DNA of 28,635 nucleotides from Russula earlei (lineage: Eukaryota > Basidiomycota > Agaricomycetes > Russulales > Russulaceae). The DNA is taken from the NCBI GenBank assembly GCA_025769875.1, contig JAGFNK010000638.1, forward strand, positions 1-28,635. The letters run 5' to 3'. Positions 20,728 to 28,635 of this stretch are shown piece after piece. Under the pieces are notes generated by a model. It was not told the DNA's origin. It saw only the letters and a list, made by a program, of their open reading frames with translations, and made no database searches. The position numbers and the translations under genes are program-made. The first letter of the stretch is position 1. Every line of letters starts with the position of its first letter.

Positions 20728-20742
20728 GATTATGAGACCTGG
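20728..20742 (+). promoter_or_regulatory. Copia-B primer-binding site (half-tRNA iMet type)
   Basis: GATTATGAGACCTGG immediately follows the LTR. It resembles the complement of the anticodon arm of initiator Met tRNA (about 12 of 15 against the yeast tRNA as I recall it), as in Drosophila copia and yeast Ty5. Confidence 0.6.
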
Positions 20743-20814
20743 TTCTCTCTAAACAAGCCAAATAACTACACACACCCAGAATTTCAAAACATCACAACAT
20801 AGTAATGGCACAGG

Positions 20815-21360
20815 TGTTAAGATTCTCTTGATTCTCTGACTGTCATCTATTTTCGCTGACTCATCTGTGATTACTCATGTGTTTGCTTATCAATCTGCTT
20901 ACTGATTGCTTACAGACTGCTGACTGATTGCTTACTGATTGCTTACTGATTTCTTACTGATTGCTTACTGATTGCTTACTGATACTAGGAAAGAATGACT
21001 CACGCATGAGTCATTTCTAATGTTCTGAATTGCGCTTTTTGTATTTGAATACTACTGGTTCTCAGCTATGTGCACCCTGAGTTTCGTACGAATCGGATCA
21101 GTAGTTATTGAGATATCATATAAATAGTCTGTGGAACCAAGAAGTCGAGCCTTACGCTCGACTTACACAATCTTACAAGATATCCATCTTGTCAACCATC
21201 TAAACAAATTATAGTGCAGACTCTAACTGAAAGAGGTCCCTCTCTTTTCTACATTCAATCTTCCTGAGATAATATCAAAGGGTTCGAAGTCTAGTGCTTG
21301 AACTATATCAAGCAACTCTTTCACAAAAGAGTCGGTGCTAAGATCTGTCAGATCTTAACA
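20815..21360 (+). mobile_element. Solo LTR beta-1
   Basis: 546 bp, TGTTAAGAT...ATCTTAACA with perfect terminal inverted 9-mers and a perfect target-site duplication ACAGG (20810-20814, 21361-21365). It sits in the Copia-B leader just after the primer-binding site. TATAAATAG starts at 21119 and a hairpin (AAGTCGAGC-CTTAC-GCTCGACTT) at 21142. An 11-bp tandem array lies in the upstream half. Confidence 0.9.
20896..20984 (+). repeat. Tandem 11-bp array in LTR beta-1
   Basis: CTTACTGATTG units start at 20931, 20942, 20953, 20964 and 20975 with exact 11-bp period, plus degenerate units from 20898. It lies upstream of the TATA box, so it may be an enhancer-type U3 array. Confidence 0.75.
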
Positions 21361-21445
21361 ACAGGGCACCAGCACATCCCTGCTGCAAGGCGGAAACACT
21401 TCCTCCTCAGGAGCTGCAACATTGAGCCAAAAAGCCACTGCATGA

Positions 21446-21766
21446 CACTATGATGTCCCTTTCCTTGATAATAAAGGGGTCAAGTTCATGTTCTGGAAGC
21501 ACTGTGTCCAAATGGTTCTCAAACTCCAAGAACTCTGGACAGTAGTAGATGGCACATATACCAAGCCAGACCAAAGTGCAGATCCCACTGCCTTTGATGA
21601 CTGGTCATACTAAGACTGAGAAGTGCATGCACAAATTTCCCTCACTATATCAGACAAGCCACAAAGCTCTGTCCTCAGAATCACAAATGCTAAAGGTTGC
21701 TGGGAAAAGTTATGCGCCTGCTATGAAGGAAAGGGTGAACAACGCATGGCACACCTAATGGAGGAG
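21446..21766 (+). pseudogene. Copia-B gag, N-terminal part
   Basis: 107 codons without a visible start ATG. The text (FWKHCVQMVLKLQELWTVVD, GTYTKPDQSADPTAFDDW, ISLTISDKPQSSVL, WEKLCACYEGKGEQRMAHLM) is a copia gag of the UBN2 type. Two in-frame stops, TAA at 21611 and TGA at 21617, fall inside the domain. The frame is cut at 21766 by an LTR alpha sequence. Confidence 0.75.
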
Positions 21767-21901
21767 TGTCATGAACCATTTCCTGGAGAAGGCCCTGGAA
21801 GGACCCTTCCCTATTAGAGGAAACCCAGCCTCTATGATGCCACCCTGTTCACATGAGCAAAAGGGGTGAGTAGAGGTGTCCACAATATCATGCATGCATT
21901 G
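21767..21901 (+). mobile_element. Truncated LTR alpha-2a (5' 135 bp)
   Basis: TGTCATGAACCATTTCCTGG through CATGCATTG matches the first 135 bp of alpha-1, in plus orientation, then stops. It is joined head-on to the 3' end of alpha-2b. Confidence 0.75.
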
Positions 21902-23460
21902 TGTCCTGACTCACTGTTTAACAATCCAGTTCAAGAGCAAGGTAAGAGCTTGGAGATGAGTTGACTGAGTTTCAAGAATGAAGTTGGCAAAGAGTACAGT
22001 CCAAACGAGTAGCAAATACCAGAGAGGGACTGGTATTGGCTGTGAGAGGTGTTCACAGAAGGAGAGAGCCAGGGTGTACTAGATAGGGCAGTCACAAAGG
22101 AGTACCCTCAGTAATAGAGTGCTGCAAATCAAATGGACACTCTGAAGACTGTCTGCTACTTTATTGAGCACTTATATACTACAAGGGAACTGCTAAATAA
22201 GGAATAAGTCATAACCTTGTTATCAAGCATGGTTGATGGATGAGTAAGAAGTCAGAGTATGCTTACTGAGCATGCTCAGTCATGCTCAGTAAGCTGCTGA
22301 ATAAGAAGGCTCATATTGATGAGTAAGAGCCTTTAGTGTCCACATGTTCACTGCTTAGAACATATGCCAAGCACCTGATTCTTTTACTGTTAGTTAGTTT
22401 AGGGCCAGTCATTTGAGGACTTGTGTTTTTGTCTTGTGGAATAGAGTTGTCCATAAGGCCCCTTATATAGTTCTTATTAGGGTCCTTAGAGTTGACCCTA
22501 ATACTTCTATTAAGGTCCTTAGTATTGTCTTGTAGTTCATTCTAAGGTTATTAGAGTTAGTCTAATAACACATTATAGGGCCTATAGTATCTTCATTAGT
22601 GTCTATTGTAGAGCACTTTGGGTCATCCTAAAGGGTCTTTAGTGTTAAGGCTCCAAAGTGCCTTAAATAAGATCAATGGTCGCGTCTATAAACGCGTCCT
22701 ACCAATGCAGATATGCTTGAGTCAAGCAAGCAATACTCGTGGAGGGGAAGGAGTGTTAGATCCTTCTGGAGTATGACAACAAGATGAGAGGGGCTCTGCA
22801 GATGGGGTAGGAGTCAACTGTTTGGGATTGGCAAACTAAGTCGAGCTTAGGGCTCAACTGTTACAACTGGGGGCTTTATATAGCCTTACAGGGATAAGGT
22901 TTGTACTACTGTAGTACTAGTCGGTGCTATAGAAGCAAAACATGGCTCATAGAAGCGAGGTTGCTTCTATGTAAGCGATCTCGGTGCTGGAAGCATTAAG
23001 TGCTTCCCCAATCAAGGAATCAACGTACGTGGCGGTACAGGAACATCTGGGACAGAAGCAATGCTACTCATTGCTTCTTCAGTACATCTTCTGAAAGATA
23101 CGATCAACGCGCTCCGAATGTGATATCAAGGAACATAAACGATCAAGATCTGACGCACGCATAATGCAAATGGTGCAGTCCATAGTTCAGGTGTTCCGGC
23201 ATCTTCCGGACCCCAAACCACTCGGTAACATTTAGGAAGCCTATAATACTGTCTTATATAGCTAGAAGGGTTGCCACTAAGTAGGGCTTGTTGTATGTTG
23301 ATTGTGCCTAGAATCAATTGTGCAACAATGTGCATGCAATATTGTGGACACCTCTACTCACCCCTTTTGCTTGTGTGAACAGGGTGGCATCATAGAGGCT
23401 GGGTTTCCTCTAGTAGGGAAGGGTCCTTCAAGGGCCCTCTCTGGGAACTGGTTCATGACA
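21902..23460 (-). mobile_element. LTR alpha-2b, interrupted by LTR delta
   Basis: On the minus strand it runs TGTCATGAACC (ending at 23460) to GTGAGTCAGGACA (21902). It is about 966 bp once delta and one copy of its TTTAG duplication are removed, the same length as alpha-1. The 14-bp-arm hairpin lies at 22261-22294. No clean target-site duplication: AGGAG precedes 21767 and GGAGG follows 23460. Confidence 0.8.
22643..23230 (-). mobile_element. Solo LTR delta nested in alpha-2b
   Basis: 588 bp with TGTTA...TAACA ends and a perfect duplication TTTAG (22638-22642, 23231-23235). Minus-strand orientation is inferred from TATATAAAG (first base 22882) followed after 23 nt by hairpin AGTTGAGC-CCTAA-GCTCGACT (22859-22839). 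Confidence 0.85.
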
Positions 23461-23831
23461 GGAGGTATGAGAGGCTGTCATCTCTCAATATCAAACTGAG
23501 ATTAATCATGGCACAAATAAAAAGCACAGTGCACAGAAGCTCTCTGCTGTCAAGTGCAAGCATGGTGACCCTTCCTTCTCCAATCAGCAGCAGGGCTCTA
23601 AGCCCAAGTGCAATGAAGATAAGGATAAGCATCAGCATGGTAAGCATGGCAGAAAAGGAAAAGGGAAAGGCAGGAGAAATCTGATCATAGCCATGGTCCT
23701 GGACATTCACACATTGTGGACATTGCCACACTCCCACTCCTGACCATTACCACTATCGCCCATCTGGGTCCCTTGGAGATCCAACAACATACCGTCCTAA
23801 CTGCGACTGACCCTTGCAAATGCACTCACAG
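23461..23831 (+). pseudogene. Copia-B gag, C-terminal basic region
   Basis: Reads TEINHGTNKKHSAQKLSAVK followed by DPSFSNQQQGSKPK and a K/H/G-rich stretch (KHQHGKHGRKGKGKGRRN), as in the gag tail of this copia group. About 75 residues expected between this and 21446-21766 are missing, so the alpha-2 insertion came with a deletion. No CCHC knuckle is visible. Confidence 0.6.
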
Positions 23832-24360
23832 TTTTAAGATCTGCTTGATCTTAATATCTGCTCTAGTGAAAGAGTTGCTTGATATAGTTCAAGCACTAAA
23901 CTTCAAATCCTTTGATATTATCCCAGGAAGAATGAATGGTTTAAGATGAGAAGGGCCTCTTTCACTTAGAGCAGTGACTTTGGTTTGAGAGATTGAGAAT
24001 CAATTGTGATTCAAGAAGTAAGTTGAGCATAAGGCTCAACTCTTGGTATACCTGAGTATTTATACTATATCTTGACAACAACTGATTTGATTTGTACAAA
24101 CCTTGAGGAGCACATAGCTGAGATCCACTAGTATCCAAAAACAGAGAGCGCAATTTAAAAGTATCAGAAACGACTCACACATGAGTCATTCTCTCCTAGT
24201 ATCTGTCATCAATACAGTAAGCAATCACTAAGCATCAGTCATCCTATCAGTCAGTGATATCACTAAGTATCAGTCAGCAAATCAGTAAGCAGTAGTAAGA
24301 AGAAATGAGTAAACAAGCATAGGTGAACAAACGGTCAGAGACGCAAACTGAATCCTAACA
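23832..24360 (-). mobile_element. Solo LTR beta-2
   Basis: 529 bp, the reverse-complement relative of beta-1 (shared GATATAGTTCAAGCACTA, CACATGAGTCATT). The flanking CACAG (23827-23831) and CATGG (24361-24365) look like a duplication with two transitions, so it is older than beta-1. TATAAATA (first base 24064) precedes hairpin AGTTGAGC-CTTAT-GCTCAACT (24041-24021) by 23 nt. Confidence 0.82.
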
Positions 24361-24945
24361 CATGGCCCTTATAAGGCCTTAAACAAAGTGCTTGATCTTG
24401 CTGACAATCTTGGGGTAATTCCCACTATACAGACAGTCAAGACCCTTGAGCAGTGGATCTCAACTCAATCCACTGCCTCGTCAAGTGCAGTCAAATTACC
24501 ATTGCCTGTCCCTGAGCCTATGGACCAGGACAATGGCGACTTTGCACAAACAAATATGTTGGATTTATTTGACATATATGATGGTATCCCAGAAGGTGCT
24601 GCCACCCCTGAGCATGCTCCAACCCCCTTGGATGAACCACTTGATTGGTACAGTGACCCCAGAGATAATGAAGTGTGCATGTGCCTCCCTCTCTCCTTTC
24701 ACTTGCTAAGGAACCTTATAGCATCTCCCCAGCCCCAAAGTGGGCTAGATATGTCTAATAAGTGTTCACTTGTATCATACAATGTACAAATTAGCGAAGG
24801 GACTACTTCCCTTCAAAGTGAATGTAACAAAAATTGTTGAGATGTAAAGGGAAGCACGACTTGAGTAAAATGGGATCCTTATGGCTCCTGGACTCCAGCG
24901 CATCCACAAACTTCACCTTTGAAATAAAAGACATTATAGAGTATA
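24361..24945 (+). pseudogene. Copia-B gag end and protease start
   Basis: Frame 24388-24840 reads MLDLADNLGVIPTIQTVKTL and LFDIYDGIPEGAATPEHAPT, a linker region typical of this copia group. After a frame change near 24834 come KGKHDLSKM and WLLDSSASTNFTFEIKD, the aspartic protease with DSS in place of the usual DSG. LTR gamma cuts it at 24945. Confidence 0.7.
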
Positions 24946-25437
24946 TGTCACCAACTGGGGGTGGTGTCGCTGACAAATTGTTTCATGCGCAAGACGTGCG
25001 CACTGAGTCGAACAGGACGGCGAGTCCTCGTGAGATTCGGGGATCTCGGTGACAACACAGCAGAGGCTAGTGTGTACTGCGGAGTGGAGAAACAGCGAAT
25101 AAGTCTTCGCATTTGAAGACTTTGAGAGACGAGAGGGTTTTCGGGATGTTTGCTTGATTCTCTGCAAGCCTACAGTTGCGAAGCTAGAATCCAGTGATAT
25201 TCACAAGAGAACAAGCTTAGGGCTTGTTCTCTGCTACTGACAGGTTTATATAGACAGTTATGTCCTATATCAAATAGTAGACATGAGGTAACAACGAGAC
25301 GATCGAGAATGGAACATGCTGGAAGGTGGTGGTACATGCGAGGCTAATGAGTCATGAGAATGCACGAGAGTCGTGAGGCTTGTCCGGGTAGGCTTGTCCG
25401 GTTGCCGGTTCGGTCCGAGGGGCCGGTTCTTGTGACA
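24946..25437 (-). mobile_element. Solo LTR gamma inside the Copia-B protease
   Basis: 492 bp, TGTCAC...GTGACA, with perfect duplication GTATA (24941-24945, 25438-25442). Removing it and one GTATA rejoins the protease frame exactly. Minus orientation is inferred from TATATAAA (first base 25252) and hairpin GAACAAGC-CCTAA-GCTTGTTC (25229-25209), which extends to 11 paired bases. Confidence 0.88.
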
Positions 25438-25442
25438 GTATA

Positions 25443-26352
25443 TGCTGGCTTTGCTGCACAAAAGATCCCCTGTAAAAACTGCCGATAACACAATCTATGT
25501 GGAAGGCAAATGTGCTGTGTTGCTTCAGCACACTGTCAACTCTAAAATGGTTGTCACACACATTTCTCCTGTCCTCTATATTCTGAAAATTAACACTCGG
25601 ATATTATCTATGGGGGAGTTTTTACAACAAGGGATGCATGCATTAGGGAACAATAGACATATTTCCCTATGAGAGGATGGACGTATAATCCTGTCCTCTT
25701 ACCCCTTATTCCCTAGTCAAACCACATATTGGTTAGATGCCTCTATTGAAAGCACACAAGCACATTCTCTTATCTATGTGGTAGATTATGATGTCATACA
25801 CCGACACCTTGGCCACCCATCTAAGGATGTCATAACATGTGCTAAGACACATACCAAGGGTCTCCCTGAAGACCAGAAAATCCCTCAGGAACAGCTGGTA
25901 TGTCCTGGCTGTGTGCAAGGCAAGATGCCTGCATCTGCGCACCCCCCTTCTGAAACTCATGCTTCTGCACCATTTGAGCATATCCACTCGGACTTGAAGA
26001 GTTTCCCTGTGAAGTAATATCATAAGTACAAATATTTGGTCAGCTTCATTGATGATTATTCCTCCTATGCATGGATCACACTCTTAAAAAATAAAAAGTC
26101 AACCATAATGGCCATCAAACAATTCCTTGCTATGGTCAAGAACCAATATAAAGCAGGAATCACAGAGTGGATGTCTGATGCTGGTGGAGAGTACAAGTCC
26201 AAGGCCTTTGACAATGTCCTAAAGGACAAAGGAATTAAAATCCTGCAAAGTGCCCCATACACTCCACAACAGAATGGATGTGCAGAGCACTTTATGCGCA
26301 CTGTAATGGACAAAGCTCAGGCAATGGGCCTTGACACTTGTCTACCTCCCTC
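25443..26352 (+). pseudogene. Copia-B protease end, GAG-pre-integrase and integrase
   Basis: Protease C-terminus (NTIYVEGKCAVLLQHTV, SPVLYILKINTRILSMGEFL), then a TGA at 25670-25672. The GAG-pre-integrase/HHCC zinc region follows (HRHLGHPSKDV ... VCPGCVQGK), then HSDLKSFPVK and a TAA at 26015-26017. The integrase core shows FIDDYSSYAW, WMSDAGGEYKS (second Asp) and TPQQNGCAEHF (Glu), so the DDE residues are all present. The frame is cut after GLDTCLPP by element epsilon. Apart from two stops the frame is kept, so decay is modest. Confidence 0.8.
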
Positions 26353-27113
26353 TGTTATGAACCAAGGCCAGGTTCTGGTGGAATATTGTGATATTTCACT
26401 CAAGAGAAACCTCTCTCACTCTGCATTGCCAACTCCCTTCCATTTCTTGGGCTACCCCTCCTGCAGTGAAAGATATTGCTATTGCAAAGGCACTATAACA
26501 CAACCAGACACCTGTTTCCTAACCGGGTAATCATCGCATGGCAGCCACATGGCCACCCAGCCACCAAGAATCCGAAACAGCAGCACAAACTCTTGGAAAC
26601 TGTTGCATAACTCATCTGACGTCATCAAGGCTCCAATGACATCATGGCTGACTGAGCAAACTCCACAGTGACCTCATAGGCTCACTAAGCGCTCCACAGC
26701 GATATCATAATGATGTCATCGCTCCACAATGATCAGTAATGCGCTCAGTCAGCCTGAAAGTTGACACAAGCGAGTTTATGCCTCTGTAGTCCTATTGGAT
26801 GGTACCAAAGGGTCTAGAATAGTTCCGGTCCCTTGTAATTGACCCTGTACACTGTATATAAGCCCCAATGAAGTATGGTAGTCATCAGACTGTCCATTTG
26901 TGATACTCTCATCTTCCTGGGTACTCCCCTGCAACTGCTCAGTTTAAAGACTTCCCTCGCCTCCAAGGAACTCTTCAACAACTGCCTTGTCTAAAGCCCT
27001 TCACTGCACTGGCCTCCAGTCTTTGCCTCTGCCTCTTGCAACACGTACCAGTACCCATCTGGTATATTCTAGTCATTTGGCTCGTCCTCCTGTTCAACGC
27101 TGCCTACGCCACG

Positions 27114-28073
27114 TGTCAAGACTCACTGTTGAACTATCCAGTTCAAGAGCGAGGGATAAGCTCGAAGACGAGTTGATAGACGTCCAAGACCGCGTGGGCA
27201 AGGAGTAGAACCCAGAGGAGCAACAAATACCAGAGAGGTATTGTTACTGTGAGAGTAGAACATCACGCAGGGAAGAGGCCAGGATAGTCACAAGGGGATG
27301 GTCCTTAAAGGAGTATCCCAGGAATGGAGAGTGCCGTAAACAAATGGACAGTCTGAGGACTGTCCGCTACTTTATTGAGCGCTTATATACTACAAGAGAA
27401 CTGCTAAATAGGGAACAAGTCATAACCTTGTTATCAAGCACCATAGAGTGATGAGTAAGAAGTCGGAGGACGCTTACTGAGCATGCTCAGTCATGCTCAG
27501 TAAGCTGCTGAGTAAGAAGCTTCTCTTGATGAGTAAGAGCTTCCATTGTCCACGTGTTCACTGCTTTAGTGCACGTGCAAACACCTGATTCATTTCCTGT
27601 TAGTTAGTTTAGGGCCGGTCATTTGAGGACTTGTAGTTTGGTTAGGGAATAGTGTTATCTTATAAGGCCCTTATATAGTTCTATTAGGGTCCTTAGAGTC
27701 GACCCTAATACTTCTATTAAGGTCCTTAGTGTTGCCTTATAGTTCGTTCTATAGTTATTAGAGTTGGTCTAATAACGCGTTGTAGGGCCTTTGATACTAG
27801 GTTAGTACCTATTGTAGAGTTCCTAGGGTTATTCCAAAGGGTCCTTAGAAAGGCCCTAATGCTGTCTTTTGTTGCTAGAAGGGTTGCCTTTAAGTGGGGC
27901 TTGCTGTATGTCGATTGTGCCGAGAATCGCTCGCGCAACAATGCGCGCGCGATATTGTGGACACCTCTACTCACCCCTTTTGCTCGTGTGAACAGGGTGA
28001 CACCATAGAGGCTGGGTTTCCTCCTATAAGGAAGGGTCCTTCAAGGGCCCTCTCCGGAGAATGGTTCATGACA
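27114..28073 (-). mobile_element. Solo LTR alpha-3
   Basis: 960 bp, TGTCATGAACC...GTGAGTCTTGACA on the minus strand, with perfect duplication CCACG (27109-27113, 28074-28078). It carries the 14-bp-arm hairpin (27472-27505) and the promoter-proximal hairpin GGACAGTC-CTCA-GACTGTCC. This copy defines the family ends best. Confidence 0.9.
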
Positions 28074-28177
28074 CCACGTACCATCTGTTCCGACCCTTGC
28101 CCACCTGCTCCTGAGTCCTTAGTGATCAGCAGTACATGTCTTGACATCTGGACAGTCTCTCATTATTCCTGTATTGA

Positions 28178-28635
28178 CCAGCCAACGCTCAAGTGTCTAC
28201 TCCCAACTCCCCCACTCTTGTCAACACCTCCCTGCATCTCCCTTCTCCTCTCCAGCCCACTCCACGCACTGCCCTTCGTCTCCTCACTGAAGACCTTGAA
28301 CCAGTCGACACATCCTCGCCCCTCAGCATCTTATACTCCCCAACAGCCCCACCATCGTCTCCTAGCATTCCCCAACCTATTCCAGGCGACTTTGTCCCTA
28401 TTGGCACTCCCCCTCCAGCACAGAACGAGCAGCAGCAAGTGGATCGTCCTCCCTTGCCTGAAGGCTTCCTTGATCGCCCCCCTTGCGCAGCATTTCAGTT
28501 CCACCCTCATCAGTACTTCATCCTCCCTTCCACTAATCGTTCCCATGAGCAGTGGGCGACCCCTCCACAACCTGAACCATCAAGACTACCTGTTACACAT
28601 CCCTACCACCAATCAACTAACTCGTCGTGCATTCA
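28178..28635 (+). CDS. Partial proline-rich frame of element epsilon (gag-like)
   Basis: 152 codons open to the window end, with no ATG seen at its start. It begins just after a TGA and reads AQVSTPNSPTLVNTSL, TPRTALRLLTEDLEP, later DRPPLPEGFLDRPP. The composition (P, S, T, Q) and its place after an LTR suggest the N-terminal, disordered part of a retrotransposon gag, but no conserved gag fold is visible within the window. It could instead be non-coding. Confidence 0.4.

Larger units (their letters stand above)
15363..26352 (+). mobile_element. Copia-B: old Ty1/copia retrotransposon shredded by nested insertions
   Basis: The 5' LTR begins TGTTGGAGTTGCAGCC at 15363, resembling the Copia-A LTR start (TGTTGGACATGCAGCC). 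After excising Copia-A it ends TTCTACA at 20727, followed at once by a primer-binding site. Internal pieces in order are gag 21446-21766, gag C-terminus 23461-23831, gag end and protease 24361-24945, and late protease through integrase 25443-26352, where epsilon cuts it. Each gap is filled by an LTR-type insertion. Reverse transcriptase and the 3' LTR are not in the window. In-frame stops at 21611, 21617, 25670 and 26015 show it is dead. Confidence 0.85.
26353..28635 (+). mobile_element. Element epsilon: LTR retrotransposon entering from its 5' LTR
   Basis: It starts TGTTATGAACC inside the Copia-B integrase. Related to LTR alpha at the start (TG[TC]TATGAACC versus TGTCATGAACC) and around its promoter (TATATAAG at 26855, then CAGACTGTCCATTTG). 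The 3' limit of the LTR is not certain, perhaps near 28145. A proline-rich frame follows and runs off the window. LTR alpha-3 is nested at 27114. Without the other end a target-site duplication cannot be tested. Confidence 0.6.

Noticed and set aside
20896..20984. CRISPR-like array
   Set aside because: Eukaryotic context, 11-bp units without spacers, inside an LTR.
28130..28150. 3' end of the epsilon LTR at CTTGACA near 28145
   Set aside because: Only a weak terminal match and no clear primer-binding site follow, so no boundary is claimed.

Overview
The window looks like chromosomal DNA of a filamentous basidiomycete, probably an agaricomycete. Genes carry short GT-AG introns of about 35-125 nt. 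The left part holds a PriB-like Zn2Cys6 regulator, an F-box/leucine-rich protein of the kind expanded in Agaricomycetes, and a multi-exon MFS transporter. The right part is a graveyard of fungal transposons. No rRNA, tRNA or CRISPR array was found. Family names come from recognising motifs by eye; no database search was run.

Layout. (1) 250-4243, minus: PriB-like transcription factor whose conserved blocks lie in frames that do not join cleanly. (2) 4823-6214, minus: F-box/LRR-type gene with at least three frame changes. (3) 6215-8216: no recognisable gene. (4) 8295-10098, plus: the one clearly intact host gene, a seven-exon, 486-residue MFS transporter with a TATA box at 8225. (5) 11235-14714: a Mutator-like (MULE) DNA transposon with about 200-bp terminal inverted repeats. 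Its four-exon transposase is broken by a single in-frame TGA, and its right TIR is split by a 358-bp MITE-like insertion. (6) 15363 to the window end: a nested stack of LTR retrotransposons.

The nested stack. The oldest host is Copia-B (plus strand, 5' LTR from 15363). Copia-A (minus strand, 15564-20664, perfect ATACT target-site duplication) landed in the Copia-B 5' LTR. The Copia-B body was then hit by solo LTR beta-1 (20815-21360), an inverted LTR-alpha pair (21767-23460, itself carrying solo LTR delta), beta-2 (23832-24360), gamma (24946-25437) and element epsilon (from 26353). Epsilon carries alpha-3 (27114-28073), and Copia-A carries alpha-1 (17404-18370). Target-site duplications support Copia-A, alpha-3, beta-1, gamma and delta exactly, and beta-2 imperfectly. 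With the insertions removed, the Copia-B frames for gag, protease, GAG-pre-integrase and integrase line up in order.

Most interesting signals. Four solo LTRs of three families (beta, gamma, delta) carry a TATA box followed after exactly 23 nt by a hairpin whose arms differ but pair, with a CYTAN pentaloop. Alpha and epsilon LTRs carry a different hairpin at nearly the same place. Both Copia elements have a primer-binding site resembling the complement of the initiator-Met tRNA anticodon arm, implying half-tRNA priming. Copia-A has lost the core of its reverse transcriptase yet keeps a 686-codon open frame.
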